Below are positions 15,620 to 25,086 of a stretch of DNA of 64,000 nt, in pieces; position 1 is the stretch's first letter; every line of letters starts with the position of its first letter. Origin of the DNA: Chryseobacterium oranimense (GTDB lineage Bacteria; Bacteroidota; Bacteroidia; Flavobacteriales; Weeksellaceae); contig NZ_FQWT01000002.1 of assembly GCF_900129755.1 (NCBI RefSeq), positions 310,001 through 374,000 on the forward strand. Reading direction: 5' to 3'. The notes under the pieces were generated by a model. It was not told the DNA's origin and made no database searches. It saw nothing but the letters and a program-made list of their open reading frames with translations. Position numbers and translations under genes: made by a program.

Positions 15620-18600
15620 ATGAAAAAAAAATCGACATTAAAGATTTTTGCTGCAGTATTTTGTATTGCATCGTCTCATGCATTGGCAAAGGCAGCTTCT
15701 GTCCCCTGGCCTGGTGAGACCAGTATTGGATCCAAACTTATGGCACCCCTTCCCCCAAGTGTCTATGATCTGGATCCTCTTATCGTTATTTCACAAAATG
15801 TGAATGAGAAGGGATTGGTAGTAATGAAAGGAAACTTTCAAAAACCCGTTACCTCCGGAGATGTAAAAATTACTATCAAATACAAGGATGCCCAAAACAA
15901 CTGGGTCTCTTTGTGGTGTAAAACTTTTGCCGGCAACTATGATTATAATGAAGACCTTACAGCCAATTTTGAACTACCTCAATCGGCTTTGAATACGCAT
16001 TCCGTTAAGGTTGAATTAAGCTCAGACGCTACTATTACCAACTGGCAGTCCATCATATGGGACAAAACCGTAAGCCATTACAAGCAATCGAATTATGCTT
16101 ACGCCAATTGTGACCTGGATGAAAACCAATACACCATTCTATTCACCCCTAAAAAAAACGGGACCGTTTTATACAACTCCAACGGAACTGTTTCGGGTGT
16201 AAAAGACAGGGTAACTTCCCAGCATTTGGTAAGAAAACTGGATGACATCGTTTTATCTTTTCAGGGAAATGCAACATTGGATAATGCCAACGCCAATTCA
16301 CCGGTTGTTAATATTACCAACCCTAATAATCTTGCTACTATAGCTAGCTCCCAAAAATATATTTATCAGAATAGTGATACAAGTCCTTTCGAGTTTTCGT
16401 ATCACGATCCTGTTTATATGTTTGCAGGAAAATTTTCGAACGAAAGTTTCTTTATAAACTTCAGTAACTGGTTTTTGCCTCCGGAAGAAGGAGGAGAAGC
16501 CTGGGGAAGAGGTTATCTGGATTTTACCAATCCTAATGCCCTTGTTAACCGGTATTATAATCTTTACAATTATATTAATGAAAAACTGGGTGATGTTTTT
16601 GCCAACCAGCAGCCTGTCGTTATTGTGATCAGTAAAGTCACAGGACTAAGGGTTTATAAGGCTAACGGACAGTATATTTCCCTTAATGCCCTGAGCAATT
16701 ATAATACTACTAATGATTTCGGGTATCCTCCACTCAATGACAAACAGAGAGGTCCTGGCTCGGAAAACTTTTCCTTGAGCAATACCTCTCAGGCTTCATT
16801 ATATGGTGTGGGTGCCATTAGAAACAGAAAAGTGATCCCTGGATGGAATGGTCCTTCAAGACCTTTGATGGATATAGAAACTGAGATCAATAAATTTATA
16901 AAGTATGTAGGAATTTTCACGAATCCAACCACGGAAGAATGTCCTGTTACCTGCTTTACCATCAATGCCGGTGCCCAGTCTGACTATGCTGACTGGACCA
17001 AAGCACCGAACAGCTATATCTTCACCGGTAAGGATAAGAAAAATAATAATGCCAATGTAGACGGTCTTTATATTCCTGTAAAAAAAGCTTATGAAATGTG
17101 GTCCAAGGGTGGCGACTTTATGAAGGATGACACAGGCAATTATACTCGTATTCCCGACGAGGGACTTGCAAAAGCAGGACTATACTGGGAAGATGAGCCG
17201 GGGCTCATAAAATCCGTTGCTTTAGAAGGTACAGGAGAAAATGCCAGGATCAAAGTAATGGTCAATAAGGTAAAAGAAGGTAATGCAGTAATATCATACA
17301 AGGTAAATGACAAAATATACTGGTCATGGCACGTATGGGTTACCGACGATCCTGAAGACGGAAGCACTTACCATCATGGCTTCGAAAAAGATAAAAACGG
17401 AAATGTGGTAACGAACTGGAAATGGATGGACAGAAACCTGGGTGCCACAAGTGCTAATTTTGTAGGAAATGAATGGCACAAATCGGCCGGGCTACAGTAT
17501 CAGTGGGGAAGAAAAGACCCGTTCCCGCCATTCGGACTTAAAGACTTAAGCCTATATCCAATTAGTGGAGAGATCAATCTGAATTATAACGATCCGGCGT
17601 TCCAATCTAAATTCATTAAGGTAAGAGGTAATAAGTACTCTTCCCAGATCAATACAGGAACAGATACTCCCAACGGAAACATCAGATTCTCTATACAGAA
17701 CCCGATCAGCTTTATCGCAACCCCAATTTATGTGGCTACAAAAGATCAGGCATTATTAAATGATGGCGAAGACTTTTTAAAGCAAAACAGCAATGACAGC
17801 TGGACGTCAGTGGGAATCACCACATGGTTCTCAAAACAAAAATATAAGAAATATGAACCTCCTTACCGTGAAAATATTGTTGCATGGGATCTTTGGGGAG
17901 ACACACGTCAGGGTAACTATTCCGATATAGATGATGCTGCTGTTGGAGAAGCCAGTACCAGATATGCCTTGAAATCACCATATGATCCATGCCCATGTAA
18001 CTGGAGAGTTCCTTCAAGCTACTTCTCAGGAGGAAGAAACTCCTCTACTCCAATGCCTGATGAAAACAGATACAGCCCTTGGGGGAAACATACCGGCAAT
18101 ACCGTTGATCCGGAATTTAATGCAACTTCATTGAATGCCGATTATCCAGGCATAAAGGTTTATCCTCAGTTTGGATTCGATTTCTCAGGAGTTTCCGGGA
18201 TGAATCTTGGTAAATTCCCTATCAACGGAAATTATGAATCTTATCCTAACGCGACAGGACCTCTAAAATACGGAACCGGATGGATCACACCTGTTCTTAA
18301 TTTCCAGGACCAGAGTGCTGATGGAGGTTTATTGACTTCCACATTCATGACTGCCTCTGAAGTAATCAATGGCGTACGCTATCCTTCATTTGGAGCTGCC
18401 GGATTAACTTTAATATCAGATCCTTTAAGTGGATCCAAACCAAGACCGGGATGGCATAGATTCTCAAGCAGTGCTTATACAGGCAGCGGAGCTGTTCGTT
18501 GTATTTATGACCCTAACGCCGCTTCTATGTCGCAGGAGTTTGATACCCAATATGTTTATTCAAGCGAGACTTATTCTACTGAAACTTTAAAATCATGGAC

Positions 18601-20554
18601 CAAACTTCCAAACAGTTATGTAGAATACACCAATCCTACACTGGTTACGCCTAATCCAAACGGAAATAAGGTAGATCCAAACAAGGATAACGACAGAATT
18701 ATTGAAATTCCTTTGAGAAAGGCATATGCCATGCATAAGCTTTATTTGAGCACAGACTTTTCTTTCCCTGCAGAAAGCACTAAATCTTCCTCTGTAGTAT
18801 GGACCAACAATACATCTCTTATTCAAAAAATGGAAATCGTAGATGGTCCTATAGATACTGCTGTGTTAAAAGTAACTTTAAATCCAAATGCAACAGGAAA
18901 TGCTGTGGTTGCATTCCATGTCGGAAGCGGTACATGGACTGCCAATAAACATAACGATCCTGTAGTATGGAGCTGGCATATTTGGGCACCAAGATCCGTG
19001 ATCGAAACTTACACATTCGATCCTGAAAATTCAGGTAACGGGGGAGTTATTCCTGCTAATGAGCAGTTTGTAGATCCAATGACCAGTGCCGGAGTTCCTA
19101 TGAAAACTACTTTTATGGACAGAGATCTCGGGGCAAGGCTACCGTTTATCAATGAACATATTTACGGATATAATACAGCTGCTTATACAGGACCTCTGGG
19201 TTCTTACAACAATAATAATCCTGCTGCTGTAGCCAGACTAGATCAGATGCATGACAGTGGTGGACTTCACTTCCAGTGGGGAAGAAAAGATCCTCTGCCT
19301 GTATTTTACAATCCGGGAATGTTCTATAACCACGTAGTGAGTGGCAAAAGGCCATTTAATGACTATTTTGTGTATAGGCAAAACAATCCTGCCAACCCAA
19401 CAACAGGGGTTATTCCTTACGCAGGTAATATGCTGGAGTCTGAATACCTTAATAACTATACCCAGCCTTATACCTCCTATTCTGCAGCTGCCAATGTTTC
19501 AGCATCCGATTCTCAGGCAGATAAACTTAAGAAAGTGGTAAAATATTCTGTGGCAAACCCATTAAGCTATTTATATCAGTCTGATGCTGCCAAGCTGGAT
19601 TGGGTTTCAGATGAGAATGGCACTATGCCGGAAAGATGGGGGCATGCTACCGAAAAATCGCCTTATGATCCTTGCCCTGCAGGCTGGAGAATAGTAGATC
19701 TTGAAAGCGTTTCCACCGGAATTATTCTTGGTAATTTTATTTCAAAAGGAAATACTCCATGGTTCTATAATGCAAAATTCACTAATGTTTATGGTATAGA
19801 TCCTGGTAACATAAATGCTTTTGTTAATAATGAAGCTTATGACACTAATAAAATGAATTATCTGGGCAGCTTTGTTTATGGAAATGCTTCAGGTGTTGGG
19901 TCATTCCGATACGGATTTGTTTTAACCAAGCCTGAATACAACATCGGAACATTCCCTAACAACGGGATCAGAGGGTTCAATGGAGGAAATACTCTTGATG
20001 CCACCAAACTTGGTGGAAATCCAGATACATTTATGAAATCCGGGATTTGGACCGCTGCTAATCAAGGAGGTGCAGGATCTTCTTTAGGGATGTTGTTTAA
20101 TGCGGTGATTACTCAAACGGTTGGTGCTAATGATAAATTGTATTATTTAACTCCAACATTCGGTTTCCGTCCTCAGGCAGCTATGTCCTGTCGTTGTGCT
20201 GAAATTAAATACGATGCCAATGGAAAAGAAATCGGAAGATATGATCCATTTGCTATCCCTGTTGCGCCAAATGCTTTAGCTAAAGCAAATAATGTTCTTG
20301 CAAAATCAGTGATCGTGGAAAAAGTTGCTCAGAACAAACTTGAGTTCTTCCCGAATCCTGTGAAGAATATGTTGTATATCAAAGGAAATGATATCGCTAA
20401 AGAATATTATTATCAGATTTACAACCTGTCCGGCCAATTGGTAAAGTCAGGGAAATTTGAAAACGAAAGAACAGATCTTTCATCTTTAGTATCAGGAGCT
20501 TATGTGGTAAGAATCAACAATTCTGAAACAGTAGTAAAAATTATTAAAGAATAG
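15620..20554 (+). CDS. Large secreted protein with T9SS type A sorting domain
   Basis: This 1644-residue protein starts with a signal peptide ending near A-L-A-K-A (about 20-25). Two similar units follow. Each has a Y-I/V-containing lead-in with I-P-V/L-(K/R)-K-A-Y-(E/A)-M, a W-S-W-H-(V/I)-W segment, then (W/F)-M-D-R-(N/D)-L-G-A (near 603 and 1164), Q-W-G-R-K-D-P and S-P-Y-D-P-C-P..W-R (near 784 and 1346). The last elements recall Fibrobacter succinogenes major paralogous domains. The final 70 residues are a type A T9SS sorting domain (F-F-P-N-P-V, Y-N-L-S-G-Q, G-A-Y-V-V-R-I), so the protein is exported through the outer membrane and attached or released. Function is unknown; a surface adhesin or glycan-binding role is inference. 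Confidence 0.88.
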   Translation: MKKKSTLKIFAAVFCIASSHALAKAASVPWPGETSIGSKLMAPLPPSVYDLDPLIVISQNVNEKGLVVMKGNFQKPVTSGDVKITIKYKDAQNNWVSLWCKTFAGNYDYNEDLTANFELPQSALNTHSVKVELSSDATITNWQSIIWDKTVSHYKQSNYAYANCDLDENQYTILFTPKKNGTVLYNSNGTVSGVKDRVTSQHLVRKLDDIVLSFQGNATLDNANANSPVVNITNPNNLATIASSQKYIYQNSDTSPFEFSYHDPVYMFAGKFSNESFFINFSNWFLPPEEGGEAWGRGYLDFTNPNALVNRYYNLYNYINEKLGDVFANQQPVVIVISKVTGLRVYKANGQYISLNALSNYNTTNDFGYPPLNDKQRGPGSENFSLSNTSQASLYGVGAIRNRKVIPGWNGPSRPLMDIETEINKFIKYVGIFTNPTTEECPVTCFTINAGAQSDYADWTKAPNSYIFTGKDKKNNNANVDGLYIPVKKAYEMWSKGGDFMKDDTGNYTRIPDEGLAKAGLYWEDEPGLIKSVALEGTGENARIKVMVNKVKEGNAVISYKVNDKIYWSWHVWVTDDPEDGSTYHHGFEKDKNGNVVTNWKWMDRNLGATSANFVGNEWHKSAGLQYQWGRKDPFPPFGLKDLSLYPISGEINLNYNDPAFQSKFIKVRGNKYSSQINTGTDTPNGNIRFSIQNPISFIATPIYVATKDQALLNDGEDFLKQNSNDSWTSVGITTWFSKQKYKKYEPPYRENIVAWDLWGDTRQGNYSDIDDAAVGEASTRYALKSPYDPCPCNWRVPSSYFSGGRNSSTPMPDENRYSPWGKHTGNTVDPEFNATSLNADYPGIKVYPQFGFDFSGVSGMNLGKFPINGNYESYPNATGPLKYGTGWITPVLNFQDQSADGGLLTSTFMTASEVINGVRYPSFGAAGLTLISDPLSGSKPRPGWHRFSSSAYTGSGAVRCIYDPNAASMSQEFDTQYVYSSETYSTETLKSWTKLPNSYVEYTNPTLVTPNPNGNKVDPNKDNDRIIEIPLRKAYAMHKLYLSTDFSFPAESTKSSSVVWTNNTSLIQKMEIVDGPIDTAVLKVTLNPNATGNAVVAFHVGSGTWTANKHNDPVVWSWHIWAPRSVIETYTFDPENSGNGGVIPANEQFVDPMTSAGVPMKTTFMDRDLGARLPFINEHIYGYNTAAYTGPLGSYNNNNPAAVARLDQMHDSGGLHFQWGRKDPLPVFYNPGMFYNHVVSGKRPFNDYFVYRQNNPANPTTGVIPYAGNMLESEYLNNYTQPYTSYSAAANVSASDSQADKLKKVVKYSVANPLSYLYQSDAAKLDWVSDENGTMPERWGHATEKSPYDPCPAGWRIVDLESVSTGIILGNFISKGNTPWFYNAKFTNVYGIDPGNINAFVNNEAYDTNKMNYLGSFVYGNASGVGSFRYGFVLTKPEYNIGTFPNNGIRGFNGGNTLDATKLGGNPDTFMKSGIWTAANQGGAGSSLGMLFNAVITQTVGANDKLYYLTPTFGFRPQAAMSCRCAEIKYDANGKEIGRYDPFAIPVAPNALAKANNVLAKSVIVEKVAQNKLEFFPNPVKNMLYIKGNDIAKEYYYQIYNLSGQLVKSGKFENERTDLSSLVSGAYVVRINNSETVVKIIKE

Positions 20555-20576
20555 TAACTACATACTGTAAATTAAG

Positions 20577-20607
20577 CCGTCACAATACATTTTGTGGCGG
20601 TTTTTTT
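20577..20607 (+). terminator. Rho-independent terminator after the T9SS type A gene
   Basis: The stem CCGTCACAA / TTGTGGCGG (one G-U pair) with a six-base loop is followed by seven T residues, 22 bases after the stop codon. Confidence 0.85.
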
Positions 20608-20895
20608 ATAGAATTAATAATATTTTAATCTGCATTTTCCATTTTATCATTTATAGTTTGTACTTTTATATGAGTTTTTGAGTTTGAATTATTGTTTTTC
20701 AACCTTTACTTAGTGAAGAAATACCGTAAAACAGGTACTTTAAATATGATTTTAAGCATATTTTAATATTAAACTTTGTTAAAAGTATTTGTCTTTACCG
20801 CAAAAATTATATTTTTGTATGATTATTGATTTGATCTATTGAATTTAAAAATAATTTAAACGAAATAAATAATTGCAATCTTTTAATTTGAATTT
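20608..20895. other. AT-rich intergenic region with carbonic anhydrase promoter
   Basis: This is the remainder of a 341-base gap. It is very AT-rich with no gene. The only clear signal is the promoter at 20789-20817. Confidence 0.5.
20789..20817 (+). promoter_or_regulatory. Promoter of the carbonic anhydrase/SulP cluster
   Basis: A -33 element TTG at 20789-20791 and a perfect -7 box TATTTTTG at 20810-20817 are separated by 18 bases, within the known Bacteroidota spacing. Predicted transcription start is near 20822, giving a leader of about 74 bases. Confidence 0.65.
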
Positions 20896-21564
20896 ATGTC
20901 ACAATCGTACGAAGTTATTTTCGAAAACAATAGAAAATGGGTAGAATCAAAAGTTTCAGAAAATCCGGAATTCTTCCATGAGCTGGCAAAAACCCAGAAC
21001 CCTGATTATTTATACATCGGATGTTCGGACAGCAGAGCTACAGCGGAAGAACTGATGGGTGCAAAACCCGGCGAAGTTTTTGTCCACAGAAACATTGCTA
21101 ATGTTGTTAATACTTTAGACATGAGTTCCACTGCAGTTATCCAATATGCGGTAGAACATCTTAAAGTAAAACACATTATCGTATGCGGACATTACAACTG
21201 CGGGGGTGTAAAAGCAGCGATGACTCCTCAGGATCTGGGATTATTAAATCCGTGGCTGAGAAACATCCGTGATGTTTACAGATTGCACCAGGCTGAACTG
21301 GATACTATCGAAGACGAAGGAAAGCGTTATGACAGACTTGTAGAACTGAATGTTCAGGAGCAGTGCATCAACGTGATCAAAATGGCCTGCGTACAGGAAA
21401 GATATATTTTAGAAGAATATCCTATCGTACACGGCTGGGTATTTGACCTCAGAACGGGTAAGATTATTGACTTAAAGATTGATTTCGAGAAAATCTTGAA
21501 AGACATCCAAAAAATCTACAACCTTACAAGTTCCGATTGGGTAATGAGCAGAAAAACAGACTAG
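20896..21564 (+). CDS. Beta-class carbonic anhydrase
   Basis: This 222-residue protein has the zinc ligands of beta-carbonic anhydrases: Cys43-x-Asp45-x-Arg47 in G-C-S-D-S-R-A-T-A, and His99/Cys102 in G-H-Y-N-C-G-G-V. It interconverts CO2 and bicarbonate. It has no signal peptide, so it is cytoplasmic. The length and the Y-I-G-C-S-D-S-R form resemble the Can/CynT group of gamma-proteobacteria. It is the first gene of a cluster with a small secreted protein, a SulP transporter and a second, different carbonic anhydrase, all on the plus strand. The cluster probably supplies bicarbonate for carboxylation reactions. Confidence 0.95.
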   Translation: MSQSYEVIFENNRKWVESKVSENPEFFHELAKTQNPDYLYIGCSDSRATAEELMGAKPGEVFVHRNIANVVNTLDMSSTAVIQYAVEHLKVKHIIVCGHYNCGGVKAAMTPQDLGLLNPWLRNIRDVYRLHQAELDTIEDEGKRYDRLVELNVQEQCINVIKMACVQERYILEEYPIVHGWVFDLRTGKIIDLKIDFEKILKDIQKIYNLTSSDWVMSRKTD

Positions 21565-21585
21565 TTTTTCTAAAATGAATGTAAG

Positions 21586-21885
21586 ATGAAATTCTGGAGT
21601 ATTATTGTATTAACCTTTTTTCTGAACTTCACAGCACTGCCGGGCATTGCTGCGGTTGCAGGCTGGGATATTGCAAGAACCAATGTTATCATCAATGAAG
21701 AAGAGCCACATTCTCACCCATCCTCTTTTATTGTTTACGAAAAGACCCTTCCGAAAACTTTAGACGTATTCGACTATGTGAAGTTTTCCGAGCCCGATCT
21801 TCAGGGCGTGTCTTTTGAGCTGATCGATGATTCCTTTCATCTGTCGCCACTACTTACCATATTTTCTCCGCCTCCGGAAGCTTAA
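21586..21885 (+). CDS. Small secreted protein of unknown function, between CA and SulP
   Basis: This 99-residue protein has a hydrophobic N-terminal signal sequence (about residues 1-23, ending P-G-I-A-A-V-A). The mature part is short and acidic with E-E-E-P-H-S-H-P near residues 43-50 and a proline-rich end, F-S-P-P-P-E-A. I recognise no family. It starts 21 bases after the carbonic anhydrase stop and lies on the same strand, so it is probably in the same transcript. The two closely spaced histidines flanked by acids could bind a metal; that is speculation. Confidence 0.7.
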   Translation: MKFWSIIVLTFFLNFTALPGIAAVAGWDIARTNVIINEEEPHSHPSSFIVYEKTLPKTLDVFDYVKFSEPDLQGVSFELIDDSFHLSPLLTIFSPPPEA

Positions 21886-22021
21886 TTTTTATAGCCAGAT
21901 TTTATAGTATTCATATCAACACTGATATCGGATACGTGTGCTTAAAAATTAAAATTTCCAATCTTTTATAATTGATTATCTAAGGACAGATCGATCGGTT
22001 ATAGTATTTTTCAAAAACATC

Positions 22022-23614
22022 ATGAAAAAAACATCATTTATAGGAGGAATCAAGGAGAATTTCCCTTCAGGACTCGTTGTATTCTTAGTTGCGCTTCCAT
22101 TATGTCTCGGAATCGCTTTAGCATCAGGAGCACCGCCATTGTCCGGTGTGATCGCCGGTATAGTAGGCGGATTAGTCGTGGGATTTATCAGTAATTCAAA
22201 TATATCAGTATCCGGTCCGGCCGCAGGTCTTACAGCCATTGTTTTAACGGCTATTACTGATCTGGGAGCTTTTGAACTGTTCCTTTGTGCCGGAATCATT
22301 GCCGGGCTTATCCAATTGGTTTTAGGATTTATCAGAGCCGGAAGTATTTCCAATTATTTTCCGAATAACGTTATTGAGGGAATGCTTGCCGCTATCGGGA
22401 TCATTATTATTTTAAAACAAATCCCTCACGCCATGGGATTCGACAAAGATTACGAAGGGCACGAATCTATTTTTGATAACGGCCTTAATTTCGGATATTT
22501 TACAGAACTATTAGGGGCAGTACACCCGGGAGCTATCCTGGTAACACTGGTTTCGGTAGGTATTCTTATTGCCTGGGATAGAATTCCGGCTTTAAAAAGA
22601 ATGAAAATGCTTCCGGGAGCACTGGTAGCAGTAGTGGCAGGAATCCTTTTAAATGAGGCATTCAAACTGTCCGGAAGCTCATTGGCGATCGGTAGCCAGC
22701 ATCTGGTTTCACTACCCGTTCCACAATCATTGGATGATTTCAAAAATCTTGTTACGATGCCTGATTTTAATGGATTCACCAATCCAAAGGTATGGATAGT
22801 AGGGGCAACCATTGCCATTGTAGCTTCTATTGAAACACTGCTTTGTATTGAAGCATCAGACAGGTTGGATAAACAGAGAAGAATCACTGATACCAACCTT
22901 GAGCTTAAAGCGCAGGGAATCGGGAATCTGGTAAGCTCATTTATCGGAGGACTGCCTATGACATCCGTAGTGGTAAGAAGTTCTGCCAATGCCAATGCAG
23001 GGGCTACGTCCAAAATGTCTGCGATGATCCATGGTTTACTGCTTCTGGTCTGCGTGCTTAGTATTCCGTTTATCCTTAATTTAATTCCGCTTGCTACGCT
23101 TGCTGCGGTACTGATTCTGGTAGGATATAAACTGGCAAAACCTGCTACCTTCAAACATTTCTGGCATCTTGGTAAATTCCAGTTCATTCCGTTTGTAGCA
23201 ACTGTAGTAGCCGTGGTAGCTACCGATCTTCTCAAAGGAGTAGGTATTGGTCTGGCTATTTCGATCTTCTATATCCTTCAGGGAAATATGAAACGGGCGT
23301 ACTATCTGAGCAGGGAAAAGCTGGATGATGCGGACGGAATCAATATAAAGCTTGCTGAGGAGGTTTCTTTCCTAAATAAAGCAGCGATCAAAAAAACATT
23401 AAAAAACATCAAGCCCAATTCCACTGTAACCATAGATGCAAGAGGAACTTCATATATTGCCACGGACGTACTGGAAATGATCCAGGATTTCGCCAATATC
23501 AGGGCAAAAGAAGAAGACATTAACGTCGAGCTGATAGGCTTCAAAACTTCATACAAGGATTATGAAACCGATGAAGATTCTCATATCCTTATTACACACA
23601 GAAGAGCTATGTAA
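22022..23614 (+). CDS. SulP family anion (bicarbonate/sulfate) transporter
   Basis: This 530-residue membrane protein has about 12-14 hydrophobic helices. The N-terminal part has G-L-V-V-F-L-V-A-L-P-L-C-L-G-I-A and S-V-S-G-P-A-A-G-L-T, typical of SulP transporters. The final 110 residues form a cytoplasmic STAS-like domain with T-V-T-I-D-A-R-G-T-S. Its position between two carbonic anhydrase genes points to bicarbonate rather than sulfate as substrate, as in the BicA-like SulP proteins of cyanobacteria; this is inferred from context. It starts 136 bases after the small secreted protein gene, and the second CA follows 46 bases later. Confidence 0.93.
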   Translation: MKKTSFIGGIKENFPSGLVVFLVALPLCLGIALASGAPPLSGVIAGIVGGLVVGFISNSNISVSGPAAGLTAIVLTAITDLGAFELFLCAGIIAGLIQLVLGFIRAGSISNYFPNNVIEGMLAAIGIIIILKQIPHAMGFDKDYEGHESIFDNGLNFGYFTELLGAVHPGAILVTLVSVGILIAWDRIPALKRMKMLPGALVAVVAGILLNEAFKLSGSSLAIGSQHLVSLPVPQSLDDFKNLVTMPDFNGFTNPKVWIVGATIAIVASIETLLCIEASDRLDKQRRITDTNLELKAQGIGNLVSSFIGGLPMTSVVVRSSANANAGATSKMSAMIHGLLLLVCVLSIPFILNLIPLATLAAVLILVGYKLAKPATFKHFWHLGKFQFIPFVATVVAVVATDLLKGVGIGLAISIFYILQGNMKRAYYLSREKLDDADGINIKLAEEVSFLNKAAIKKTLKNIKPNSTVTIDARGTSYIATDVLEMIQDFANIRAKEEDINVELIGFKTSYKDYETDEDSHILITHRRAM

Positions 23615-23660
23615 GCTCAAAAACCATAATTTTTAACTTCAAAAAGAATAAATCAATCAT

Positions 23661-24296
23661 ATGAAAGCACATACATACGAAACTCAATCTACTATCACCC
23701 CTGAAAAGGCATTAAACTTTTTAAAAGACGGGAACCAAAGATTTGTCAATAATCTGAAGGCCAACAGAGATCTTTTGGAACAGGTGAATGCTACACGTGA
23801 AGGGCAATGGCCATTTGCAGTCGTTTTAAGCTGTATAGACAGCCGTACTTCTGCAGAACTTATCTTCGATCAGGGATTAGGGGACATTTTCAGTATCAGA
23901 ATTGCCGGTAATTTTGTCAATCAGGATATTTTAGGTTCAATGGAATTTGGCTGTAATGTTGCCGGTTCCAAGCTTGTTGTTGTTTTAGGCCATACTAAAT
24001 GCGGGGCATTAAAAGGAGGTCTGGACGCAGCACAGATCCAGGAAATGGGAATGGATAACCTGAACCACTTAATTAATCATTTCGATCCAATCATTAATGA
24101 AATCATTGAGGAGGGTGAGGAGCGTTCATCAAAGAACGGTTCGCTTCTGGAAAGATTAAACCAGCAAAATGTAAGAAGCGCAATTGAAGATATCCGTAAC
24201 CAAAGTTCAACGCTTAAAAAGCTGGAGGATGAAGGCAAGATTAAAATAGTCGGAGCTAATTATGACGTTGAAACAGGGGCCGTTACCTGGCTGTAA
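23661..24296 (+). CDS. Beta-class carbonic anhydrase, second type
   Basis: This 211-residue protein has zinc ligands Cys58-x-Asp60-x-Arg62 in S-C-I-D-S-R-T-S-A and His111/Cys114 in G-H-T-K-C-G-A-L. It has an N-terminal extension T-P-E-K-A-L-N-F-L-K-D-G-N-Q-R-F typical of the plant-like/MtCA1 clade, so it is not a recent duplicate of the CA at 20896. No signal peptide is evident. A strong hairpin terminator follows about 85 bases after the stop. Its coupling to SulP suggests fast conversion of imported bicarbonate or trapping of CO2. Confidence 0.95.
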   Translation: MKAHTYETQSTITPEKALNFLKDGNQRFVNNLKANRDLLEQVNATREGQWPFAVVLSCIDSRTSAELIFDQGLGDIFSIRIAGNFVNQDILGSMEFGCNVAGSKLVVVLGHTKCGALKGGLDAAQIQEMGMDNLNHLINHFDPIINEIIEEGEERSSKNGSLLERLNQQNVRSAIEDIRNQSSTLKKLEDEGKIKIVGANYDVETGAVTWL

Positions 24297-24382
24297 AAGA
24301 TTAAAAACCTGCACATTTATTACATATACATGAAAAATCATGTTATAGTTAGATTGGAAATTAATTTTTAAAAGTGCAAAAG

Positions 24383-24415
24383 AAGACCATCGGATTTCTC
24401 CGATGGTCTTTATTT
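24383..24415. terminator. Bidirectional terminator between CA and pth
   Basis: A perfect 12-base stem AAGACCATCGGA / TCCGATGGTCTT with loop TTTC is flanked by T-rich DNA on the plus side (TATTTT) and A-rich DNA on the other. It lies between convergent genes. Confidence 0.85.
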
Positions 24416-24436
24416 TAAACTCATATATCCTCTCTT

Positions 24437-25000
24437 CTATTTTCCGTTGAATGCAGACATCGTATTGTTGATCCCTGCAAATACAAAGGAAAGACTGGCC
24501 TTAGAGAATTTTTCAATTCTTTCGGGAAGCTTTTCGGATTCTTCTTCATTCCAGGTTCCCAGCACATAATCTACCTGGCGCCCTTCGGAAAAGTCTGCAG
24601 AAATACCGAACCTCAGCCTTGCATAATTTTGGGTATTAAGCATCTCATTAATACTCTTCAACCCGTTGTGGCCGGCATCCGAACCTTTCATCTTCATTCT
24701 TAATGTCCCGAATGGGAGGGCAAGATCATCGGTAATAATCAGTACGTTTTCCAACGGAATATTCTCTTTCTGCATCCAGAATCTTACGGCATTTCCGGAC
24801 AGGTTCATATAGGTATCAGGTTTCAGAACAAAGACTTTTCGTCCTTTATACTTACCTTCTGCCATCCATCCGAAATTGGTGGTATTGAATGATGCTTCAA
24901 GTGTTTCAGCAATTTTATCAGCTACTTTAAATCCTATGTTGTGGCGTGTATTTTCGTATTCAGGCCCTTTGTTTCCAAGCCCGACTATTAAATATTTCAT
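24437..25000 (-). CDS. pth: Peptidyl-tRNA hydrolase
   Basis: This 187-residue protein begins M-K-Y-L-I-V-G-L-G-N-K-G-P-E-Y-E-N-T-R-H-N and so includes the catalytic His of the N-T-R-H-N-I-G motif (His20) and Asn10. D-D-L-A-L-P-F-G-T-L-R and G-H-N-G-L-K-S-I are also present. Pth frees tRNA from prematurely released peptidyl-tRNA and is essential in most bacteria. The length matches the family. It has its own -7 box at 25015-25022 and converges on the carbonic anhydrase gene across a shared terminator. Confidence 0.97.
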   Translation of the reverse strand: MKYLIVGLGNKGPEYENTRHNIGFKVADKIAETLEASFNTTNFGWMAEGKYKGRKVFVLKPDTYMNLSGNAVRFWMQKENIPLENVLIITDDLALPFGTLRMKMKGSDAGHNGLKSINEMLNTQNYARLRFGISADFSEGRQVDYVLGTWNEEESEKLPERIEKFSKASLSFVFAGINNTMSAFNGK

Positions 25001-25014
25001 TGAGAAATTTTTTG

Positions 25015-25022
25015 CAAAATTA
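25015..25022 (-). promoter_or_regulatory. Promoter -7 box of pth
   Basis: The minus strand reads TAATTTTG (TAnnTTTG), with 14 bases between its last base and the pth ATG. Confidence 0.45.
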
Positions 25023-25028
25023 AGGGAT

Positions 25029-25064
25029 AAAAAATAAAAAGCCCAATCTTACAAAAGATTGGGC
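25029..25064 (-). terminator. Terminator of the 25087-26019 lipoprotein gene
   Basis: A perfect 10-base stem GCCCAATCTT / AAGATTGGGC (25041-25064) is followed on the minus strand by a run TTTTTATTTTTT. It lies 22 bases after the gene's stop. Confidence 0.85.
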
Positions 25065-25086
25065 GTGATATTTTAAAGATTATTTT

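Noticed and set aside
22450..23235. Long minus-strand ORF (261 codons) opposite the SulP gene.
   Set aside because: It lies entirely antisense to a conserved transporter, is rich in Ser/Thr/Ala and has no promoter; it is a mirror frame of a gene with regular codon use.
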